Shown in pieces: positions 1 through 3,977 of a DNA stretch of 5,222 bases. The notes under the pieces were generated by a model that saw nothing but the letters and a program-made list of their open reading frames with translations, made no database searches and was not told the origin of the DNA. The stretch is taken from contig DJAM01000126.1 of assembly GCA_002429595.1 (NCBI GenBank), positions 1 to 5,222 on the forward strand. The letters run 5' to 3'. Both the position numbers and the translations under genes were made by a program. How positions within the stretch are numbered: position 1 is the stretch's first letter; each line of letters opens with the position of its first letter. The stretch is from Coxiellaceae bacterium UBA6002 (GTDB lineage Bacteria > Pseudomonadota > Gammaproteobacteria > UBA6002).

Positions 1-21
1 TCCCGCGAACAAGTCGCGGGA
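1..21. repeat. Perfect 8-bp inverted repeat (hairpin) in GC-rich left edge
   Basis: TCCCGCGA at 1-8 is the exact reverse complement of TCGCGGGA at 14-21, leaving a 5-base loop. It is followed by an imperfect 20-21 base tandem repeat (about 15-33 and 34-53) sharing GTCGGC cores, and by a weaker stem in which 64-72 can pair with 45-49 plus 55-58. Bases 1-94 are about 57 percent GC, well above the genes to the right. No T-run follows the hairpin, so it is not an intrinsic terminator. It could be part of a dispersed palindromic repeat or simply sit inside coding sequence (see the partial CDS at 2-94). The window edge cuts off whatever lies to the left. Confidence 0.5.
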
Positions 22-94
22 CGTCGGCTTTTACGCGCGGCATGTCGGCATTAAGTTGAAGGACAACGCCGAAAAGAGTGGAGCACCGGCATAA
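2..94 (+). CDS. Possible C-terminal end of an upstream gene, unrecognised
   Basis: The second forward frame is open from the window edge to a TAA at 92-94, giving 30 residues that end in KDNAEKSGAPA. The peptide is hydrophilic and basic. It contains a short seven-residue near-duplication, RDVGFYA followed by RHVGIKL, which matches a 21-base tandem repeat in the DNA. I do not recognise the family. The stop lies 28 bases before the mlaA ATG and no convincing promoter is visible between them, which would suit an upstream gene cotranscribed with mlaA. Against this, thirty codons without a stop are not strong evidence in GC-rich DNA, and the stretch also folds into a perfect hairpin, so a non-coding repeat is the main alternative. 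Confidence 0.35.
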   Translation, partial: PANKSRDVGFYARHVGIKLKDNAEKSGAPA

Positions 95-107
95 CTCGAC
101 GGACGAT

Positions 108-112
108 AAGGA
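108..112 (+). promoter_or_regulatory. Ribosome binding site that decides the mlaA start
   Basis: AAGGA at 108-112 stands 10 bases before ATG at 123. The reading frame extends upstream to a GTG at 78, but that start would add 15 hydrophilic residues ahead of the lipoprotein signal peptide. The site therefore supports the start at 123. Confidence 0.7.
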
Positions 113-122
113 AAAATTTTTC

Positions 123-1004
123 ATGAAAACAATAGCTAAATTAGCACGGGCTTCTTTTTTATCTCTACTATTCACCTTAAGCGCTTGCAAAACCGTAGAT
201 CCTTTAGAACCGCTCAACCGGAAAATCTTTTGTTTCAATATGGCGTTAGATCGAGCTATTTTTCGTCCGGTAGCAAAAGCCTATGACAAAATTGTGCCAG
301 CTCCTTTGGTCTGCGGCATAGGTAATTTCTTTGATAACATCGACGATATTACCAATATCGCTAATGAAATTTTGCAGTTCAAGTTCTGTGACGCTTGGTC
401 AGATGTCTGGCGAGTAGGCTTTAACTCTACTGTAGGCTTGTTTGGACTCTTTGACGTCGCTACTTGCGCAGGTCTTCCCAAACATCATCAAGACTTTGGC
501 TTAACGCTCGCACGTTATGGTTTTGTTTGCTCTACCTATTTAATGGTGCCATTTTTTGGACCAACTACTATTCGCGATTCCATTGGCTGGTTTGTTGATT
601 GGAATTATCTATCGATTTGGCCTTATATTGAGCCAAAATCCTTGCGCTACGGACTCTATGGCCTACGCTTAGTTCATAAGAGAGCCATGTTGTTACCGGC
701 AGATAAATTGATCGATGAAGCGGTTGATCCTTACATCTTTGTCAGAGATGCTTATTTGCAAAAACGTGAATGCGATATTAAAGCAATTTGTCCCTGCACA
801 GGTTCGAACGCTCCTGAAGCTGCAACACCTGCTGAAACGAATGCTAAGGCAAGTCCGACGGCCAAAGATGATGATGACACTTTTGTTCCAGGAGATGATA
901 ACGAAACAAATTCGAAAGGAGCAGATAAGAAGGACGGCAACACTGCAGCTCCAGCAAAGCCGGCAGGTGCTAAGGATTCCGATGACACCTTTGTCGAACC
1001 GTAG
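123..1004 (+). CDS. mlaA: MlaA (VacJ) outer-membrane phospholipid-asymmetry lipoprotein
   Basis: This 293-residue protein is the outer-membrane component of the Mla system, which removes mislocalised phospholipids from the outer leaflet and passes them to periplasmic MlaC. The start at 123 gives a proper signal peptide: charged MKTIAKLAR, a hydrophobic stretch, then the lipobox LSAC with the lipidated Cys at 22. Family signatures follow: DPLEPLNR (26-33), NSTVGLFGLFDVA (101-113), AGLPKHHQDFG (116-126), VPFFGPTTIRD (142-152) and DPYIFVRDAYLQKR (202-215). It is longer than E. coli MlaA (about 250 residues) because of a low-complexity tail from about 226. That tail is rich in Ala, Asp, Lys and Pro and contains the motif DDTFV twice (251-255 and 287-291). 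The protein also has eight cysteines besides the lipidated one, at 37, 64, 89, 115, 136, 217, 223 and 225, which is many for a cell-envelope protein. The trmL start follows after two bases, so the two are probably cotranscribed. The family call is secure; the role of the tail is unknown. Confidence 0.95.
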   Translation: MKTIAKLARASFLSLLFTLSACKTVDPLEPLNRKIFCFNMALDRAIFRPVAKAYDKIVPAPLVCGIGNFFDNIDDITNIANEILQFKFCDAWSDVWRVGFNSTVGLFGLFDVATCAGLPKHHQDFGLTLARYGFVCSTYLMVPFFGPTTIRDSIGWFVDWNYLSIWPYIEPKSLRYGLYGLRLVHKRAMLLPADKLIDEAVDPYIFVRDAYLQKRECDIKAICPCTGSNAPEAATPAETNAKASPTAKDDDDTFVPGDDNETNSKGADKKDGNTAAPAKPAGAKDSDDTFVEP

Positions 1005-1006
1005 CA

Positions 1007-1462
1007 ATGTTTCACATTGCACTTTTTGAACCCGAAATACCGCCAAATACTGGCAATATTATTCGTCTTTGCGTCAATACCGGCGCAAAGCTACACCTGA
1101 TTGAACCGCTCGGTTTTTCTTTAGACGATGCTAAACTCAAGAGAGCCGGACTCGATTACCATGAATTTGCAAACATTAGTATTCATAAAGACTTTACTAG
1201 TTTTGTCGAAGAAACTGCCATAAGAAATTTGTTTGCGTGTTCAACCAAAGGCCAAAATTTATATACCCAGGTAAATTACGAAAAGAATGATGCACTACTG
1301 TTTGGACCAGAGTCACGTGGACTTCCTAAAGAAATTTTAGAGAATAACTTAGTCACGAAAGTGGTGAAATTACCGATGCAGCCTCATAGCCGAAGCCTAA
1401 ATCTTTCAAATGCAGTGGCGATTTTTTTATTTGAAGCTTGGCGCCAGAATGGCTTTAGCTAA
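1007..1462 (+). CDS. trmL: TrmL, tRNA (cytidine/uridine-34-2'-O)-methyltransferase
   Basis: This is a 151-residue SPOUT-class methyltransferase of the TrmL/YibK type (E. coli protein about 157 residues). In E. coli the enzyme uses S-adenosylmethionine to methylate the ribose of the wobble nucleotide of two tRNA-Leu isoacceptors and works as a cytosolic dimer. Visible signatures are EPEIPPNTGNIIR (8-20), the cofactor-site motif FGPESRGLP (99-107), and LPMQPHSRSLNLSNAV (122-137), which forms the C-terminal trefoil-knot region. The protein ends EAWRQNGFS, close to the E. coli ending. ATG lies two bases after the mlaA stop and has no clear Shine-Dalgarno of its own, so translational coupling with mlaA is likely. 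Its stop codon is one base from the convergent gpsA stop. In E. coli trmL (yibK) is also convergent with this cluster, with cysE in between; cysE is not here. Confidence 0.95.
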   Translation: MFHIALFEPEIPPNTGNIIRLCVNTGAKLHLIEPLGFSLDDAKLKRAGLDYHEFANISIHKDFTSFVEETAIRNLFACSTKGQNLYTQVNYEKNDALLFGPESRGLPKEILENNLVTKVVKLPMQPHSRSLNLSNAVAIFLFEAWRQNGFS

Positions 1463-1463
1463 T

Positions 1464-2459
1464 TTAATTTTCTTTTTTTTGTTCACGAGCGAATAGCTTT
1501 TCAACAGCTTCAAAAGCTGTGATTTTACTATGTAGCACATCACAAACCTGATCGGTGATAGGCATCTCCACGAGATGTTTTTTCGCAAGAGCTTGAACGA
1601 TAAACGCATTTGTCTTTCCTTCTACTACTTGACCAACCCCACGCTCAGCATTTTCTATTGTTTCGCCCTTTCCTAAAGCATAACCGAAGCGACGATTTCG
1701 AGATTGATTATCGGTGCAAGTCAGTATTAGGTCACCAACCCCAGCTAGTCCAATGAAGGTTTCTAGTTGACCGCCCATCGCCGTTCCTAATCGTATAAGT
1801 TCGGAAAGGCCGCGAGTGATTAGAGCGGATCTCGCATTGGCGCCATAACCTAGACCATCCGATATTCCAGTGGCCACCGCCAAACAGTTCTTCACAGCTC
1901 CGCAAATTTGAACTCCGATAAAATCGGATTGAGTATATACTCTAAAATAATGGCTATGTAATCTTTTGGTCAACGCTTGACTGAAATCGTTATCATTACT
2001 AGTCAAGGTCACTGCGGTAGGAAGATCAGCAGCAACTTCCTTGGCGAAAGAAGGTCCCGCAATAATTGCCATAGAAATATTTTCACCATAAATTTCCTGA
2101 ACTACTTCGTGTAGCAGTTGATTATGTTCCGGATCAACTCCCTTTGTTGCCCAAGCAATACGAACCCCAGTCGGTCGAATTGCGTGCAAATCTTTTAAAA
2201 CTGAGCGGAAGGCATGGCTAGGAACAACGACTAAAATATCTTGAACATCAGCCACTGCTTCTTTGAAGTCAGGCACGATTTCAACTGTTTCTGGTAGTAT
2301 TAAATCTGGGAGATAAGCTCGATTGCAACGTGTCTTGACCATGTCTTTAACATAATCATCACGTCCCCAAAGACGAACTGGATGCCCAATGCGTCCTATG
2401 TGGCTCGCAAGGGCAGTACCCCACGAGCCAGCACCCAAAATGGTAATAGGTTCAGGCAT
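1464..2459 (-). CDS. gpsA: GpsA, NAD(P)-dependent glycerol-3-phosphate dehydrogenase
   Basis: This 331-residue cytosolic enzyme (E. coli about 339) reduces dihydroxyacetone phosphate to sn-glycerol 3-phosphate, the backbone of phospholipids. The N-terminal Rossmann motif ILGAGSWGTALA places the glycine pattern at residues 9, 11 and 14. Other family blocks are ATKGVD (104-109), IAGPSFAKEVA (133-143), GAVKNCLAVATGISDGLGYGANA (from 187, with the conserved catalytic Lys at 190), GLAGVGDLILTC (237-248) and NQSRNRRFG (251-259). The frame continues upstream to an ATG at 2570 inside secB, but the protein family begins right at MPEPITILGAG, so the start at 2459 is used. That start has no strong ribosome binding site and lies 7 bases after the secB stop, which suggests translational coupling. 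It is the last gene of the minus-strand cluster. The cysE gene that follows it in E. coli is missing, and trmL converges immediately. Confidence 0.97.
   Translation of the reverse strand: MPEPITILGAGSWGTALASHIGRIGHPVRLWGRDDYVKDMVKTRCNRAYLPDLILPETVEIVPDFKEAVADVQDILVVVPSHAFRSVLKDLHAIRPTGVRIAWATKGVDPEHNQLLHEVVQEIYGENISMAIIAGPSFAKEVAADLPTAVTLTSNDNDFSQALTKRLHSHYFRVYTQSDFIGVQICGAVKNCLAVATGISDGLGYGANARSALITRGLSELIRLGTAMGGQLETFIGLAGVGDLILTCTDNQSRNRRFGYALGKGETIENAERGVGQVVEGKTNAFIVQALAKKHLVEMPITDQVCDVLHSKITAFEAVEKLFAREQKKEN
1504..1526 (+). terminator. Weak intrinsic-terminator candidate for mlaA-trmL
   Basis: ACAGCTT at 1504-1510 pairs perfectly with AAGCTGT at 1514-1520 across a 3-base loop, followed by GA and four T's (1523-1526). 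It lies about 40 bases past the trmL stop, antisense to the end of gpsA. The stem is short, only partly GC and the T-run is poor. A longer T-run at 1473-1480 has no good stem directly before it. No convincing terminator for gpsA is seen on the minus strand. The sequence also encodes part of GpsA, so the symmetry may be chance. Confidence 0.25.
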
Positions 2460-2466
2460 GGCTTGA

Positions 2467-2949
2467 TTAGTTGACCCGATCAGTTGCCTCTTCCTTTTGC
2501 TTAGCCAATTTTTGTTGATAGATGGCATCAAAATTAATTGGCGCCAAATAAAGTTGTGGGAAGCCACCACGGGTCACAACATCAGTAATAGACTCGCGAG
2601 CATAAGGGAAAATAATATTTGGACAGAAGCTACCTAGTAGGTGTTGCAATTGATCGTCTGGGAAATTACGAATAGTAAAGATACCCGCTTGATGCACTTC
2701 AGCTAAGAAAGCCACTTCATCTTCAATTTTGACGGTTGTGGTAACAGAAAGGACAACTTCATACACGCCTTCTTCAAGTTCAGTTGATTTACTTTGAAGA
2801 TCAATTTCTACTTTAGGCGCCCAGTTTTTACGAAAGATCTGGGGTGCATTTGGCGATTCATATGAAATATCTTTAACGTAAATACGTTGAATACCGAAAT
2901 CCATATTTTGATTTGCTTGATTACCATTTTGTTCTGACTGTTCGTTCAT
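2467..2949 (-). CDS. secB: SecB, protein-export chaperone
   Basis: SecB (160 residues; E. coli 155) is a cytosolic tetrameric chaperone that keeps preproteins unfolded and delivers them to SecA. After a Gln/Asn-rich N-terminus of about 16 residues the family core is clear: FGIQRIYVKDISYESPNAP (18-36), VKIEDEVAFLAEVHQAGIF (73-91), then CPNIIFPYARESI, TRGGFPQLYLAPINFDAIY and a charged C-terminal tail. The start at 2949 has a good Shine-Dalgarno, AAGGA, six bases away. A 74-base gap separates it from the upstream grxC, the only sizeable gap in the cluster; gpsA follows after 7 bases. The presence of SecB supports a proteobacterial source. No frameshift or missing block is seen. Confidence 0.97.
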   Translation of the reverse strand: MNEQSEQNGNQANQNMDFGIQRIYVKDISYESPNAPQIFRKNWAPKVEIDLQSKSTELEEGVYEVVLSVTTTVKIEDEVAFLAEVHQAGIFTIRNFPDDQLQHLLGSFCPNIIFPYARESITDVVTRGGFPQLYLAPINFDAIYQQKLAKQKEEATDRVN

Positions 2950-2955
2950 AATATT

Positions 2956-2960
2956 TCCTT
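2956..2960 (-). promoter_or_regulatory. Ribosome binding site of secB
   Basis: On the minus strand the sequence AAAGGAAA surrounds these positions, with the AAGGA core six bases from the secB ATG. It is the strongest ribosome binding site in the minus-strand cluster. The rest of the 74-base gap (2950-3023) shows no convincing promoter or terminator. Confidence 0.7.
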
Positions 2961-3023
2961 TATGTTATCGAAGTTTAAAAAAGTTATGTTGGGATTGAGA
3001 GGCCTAATTACAAGTCATTCATT

Positions 3024-3278
3024 TTAATCAGCAAGCAACTTATCAAGCTCACCTCTCTGTTCTAACGCCCACAAGTCATCAAAGCCACCCACATGTTGAT
3101 CATCGATAAAAATCTGAGGCACGGTACGTCGACCACTGCGTTCCATCATTTCGACTTTCTTTTGCTCATCAAGATCAACTCTTATTTCCTCATAAGGAAC
3201 GTTTTTTTGATCGAGCAGCATTTTAGCTCTTACGCAGTAAGCACAAGAAGCTGAACTATAGATAACGACTTTTGGCAT
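3024..3278 (-). CDS. grxC: GrxC, glutaredoxin 3
   Basis: This 84-residue single-domain glutaredoxin matches the usual size of bacterial glutaredoxin 3. Such proteins use glutathione to reduce disulfides and glutathionylated proteins in the cytosol. The thioredoxin-fold signatures are VVIYSSASCAYC (4-15) with the dithiol active site C12-A-Y-C15, the cis-proline segment TVPQIFI (52-58), and the glutathione-binding GGFDDLWAL (64-72). The active site reads CAYC, not the common CPYC; both cysteines are intact, so dithiol activity is expected, possibly with shifted redox potential. The ATG is three bases after the rhodanese stop, with AGGGA (3286-3290) serving as a ribosome binding site inside the end of that gene. 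The order rhodanese-grxC-secB-gpsA is the same as in E. coli. Confidence 0.95.
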   Translation of the reverse strand: MPKVVIYSSASCAYCVRAKMLLDQKNVPYEEIRVDLDEQKKVEMMERSGRRTVPQIFIDDQHVGGFDDLWALEQRGELDKLLAD

Positions 3279-3281
3279 AAC

Positions 3282-3707
3282 TTAATCCCTAGTAAGTGGC
3301 AACTGTGCTTGGGTCCAAGCCGCCATGCCACCAGATAAAAAATAGACCTTTTCGAAGCCTTTTGCTTTTAATTTGGCACCTTCTTGAGGCGAGGTTTGGC
3401 CCGTAGCACAAACTAAGACGACAGTTTTATCCTGATATTTTTTTAATTTCTCAAGACTACTATCCATTTGAGTGTGAGGGATATTAATCGCACCGATAAT
3501 ATGCCCTTTCAAAAAAGCATTGCTATCTCTGACATCGATGACGGTGGCTTCATCACGATTAATAAGTTTAACCAATTCTGCGGGCTGAACACGAGCCACC
3601 CCTTGAATACGTCCTCTAACCTCTTCATAGAGAATCACAATAATGATCACTACGAATAACGACCATAGTATCCAGTGATTAATCACAAATTCAAAAAATT
3701 GATTCAC
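3282..3707 (-). CDS. yibN: Membrane-anchored rhodanese-like protein (YibN type)
   Basis: This is a 141-residue protein with one N-terminal membrane segment (about 11-27, WILWSLFVVIIIVILY) followed by a cytosolic rhodanese domain from about 38. The domain shows TVIDVRDSNAFLKGHIIGA (55-73), an active-site loop starting at Cys100 (CATGQTS) and the C-terminal GGMAAW (126-131). Rhodanese domains carry sulfur as a persulfide on the loop cysteine; here that cysteine is present, so sulfurtransferase activity is possible, but the substrate is unknown. Length, topology and position before grxC match E. coli YibN (about 143 residues), and the gene name rests on that. The start codon is GTG at 3707, preceded by a weak GGA six bases away. 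The frame has a stop codon only a few codons upstream and no suitable ATG near the N-terminus, so GTG is well supported. It is the first gene of the minus-strand cluster. Confidence 0.9.
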   Translation of the reverse strand: MNQFFEFVINHWILWSLFVVIIIVILYEEVRGRIQGVARVQPAELVKLINRDEATVIDVRDSNAFLKGHIIGAINIPHTQMDSSLEKLKKYQDKTVVLVCATGQTSPQEGAKLKAKGFEKVYFLSGGMAAWTQAQLPLTRD

Positions 3708-3732
3708 AGTTTTCCACTTAATTTATTTGATA

Positions 3733-3772
3733 ATTTTTTGTCATTCCCCGCTATTTTTTCTGTCATTCCCGC
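3733..3772. repeat. Short direct repeat: partial extra copy of the palindrome end
   Basis: Two near-identical units lie side by side: A, six T's and GTCATTCCCCGC at 3733-3751, then A, six T's, CT and GTCATTCCCGC at 3753-3772. The second unit leads into the large palindrome at 3761-3837. The first therefore looks like a stub of the same repeat, either from an earlier insertion or from slippage during duplication. Confidence 0.6.
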
Positions 3773-3837
3773 GCAGGCGGGAACCCATCAGGTAAGTGCA
3801 GCTTCAAGCATGGGTTCCCACCTGCGCGGGAATGACA
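3761..3837. repeat. 77-base dispersed-type inverted repeat (dRS3-like arms)
   Basis: Arms 3761-3787 and 3811-3837 are 27 bases each and match as reverse complements at 26 of 27 positions, around a 23-base loop. Each arm is itself a small palindrome of the form ATTCCC-N8-GGGAAC. That is one base from the consensus ATTCCC-N8-GGGAAT known for the neisserial dRS3 repeat; similar GTCATTCCCGCG repeats are common in several bacterial genomes. The GC content of the arms is far above that of the flanks. It has no coding capacity of note. It lies between divergent genes and has no T-run after it on either strand, so it is not a standard terminator. It could fold in RNA if transcribed as leader of the minus-strand cluster. 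The structure is certain; assignment to a genome-wide repeat family is inferred. Confidence 0.9.
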
Positions 3838-3864
3838 ACTAAAAATCAGCAAGGACAACCAGCG

Positions 3865-3893
3865 AGTATACACAGTTAGCGATTTTTTAGAAA
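3865..3893 (-). promoter_or_regulatory. Weak promoter candidate for the rhodanese-grxC-secB-gpsA cluster
   Basis: On the minus strand TATACT (3865-3870) matches the sigma-70 minus-10 consensus at five of six positions. Seventeen bases upstream lies TTTCTA (3888-3893), a poor minus-35 box. Initiation near 3858 would give a leader of about 150 bases containing the whole palindrome. No better candidate was found between the palindrome and the GTG start, but the call is weak. Confidence 0.3.
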
Positions 3894-3897
3894 CATC

Positions 3898-3925
3898 TTG
3901 GCAGCATTCTAGAGGGTGATATGAT
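3898..3925 (+). promoter_or_regulatory. Sigma-70-type promoter of gpmI
   Basis: TTGGCA (3898-3903) and TATGAT (3920-3925) each match the minus-35 and minus-10 consensus at five of six positions and are separated by 16 bases. Transcription would begin near 3932, giving a leader of about 46 bases before the gpmI ATG. The minus-10 box overlaps the in-frame ATG ATG at 3921-3926, which argues that those codons are not used as starts from this promoter. Confidence 0.65.
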
Positions 3926-3964
3926 GCTACTACTTAAATCATTCTCAGCCCATCTTTCGCAAAC

Positions 3965-3971
3965 AGGGAAG
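3965..3971 (+). promoter_or_regulatory. Ribosome binding site that decides the gpmI start
   Basis: AGGGAAG at 3965-3971 lies six bases before the ATG at 3978. With the promoter placement it favours this start over the in-frame ATGs at 3921 and 3924, which also have a purine-rich AGAGGG just upstream. Confidence 0.7.
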
Positions 3972-3977
3972 ACAATA

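Noticed and set aside
78..122. GTG start at 78 for mlaA
   Set aside because: It would put 15 charged residues before a complete lipoprotein signal peptide, and the ribosome binding site at 108-112 serves the ATG at 123.
693..1046. Open frames on both strands over the mlaA tail
   Set aside because: They are out-of-frame shadows of the repetitive Ala/Asp/Lys-rich tail of mlaA and resemble no protein family.
2460..2570. N-terminal extension of gpsA to an ATG at 2570, overlapping secB
   Set aside because: The added 37 residues come from another frame of the well-conserved SecB C-terminal region, and the GpsA family begins at MPEPITILGAG.
2950..3023. Internal promoter for secB in the gap after grxC
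   Set aside because: The best pairing on the minus strand, TTGTAA with CATAAC, has a poor spacing of about 19 bases and only four of six matches in each box.
3468..3659. Plus-strand 63-residue open frame inside the rhodanese gene
   Set aside because: It is antisense to the conserved rhodanese domain and shows no family features.
3761..3837. The palindrome as a bidirectional intrinsic terminator
   Set aside because: Neither strand has a T-run after the hairpin, and the flanking genes diverge, so no transcript needs to end here.
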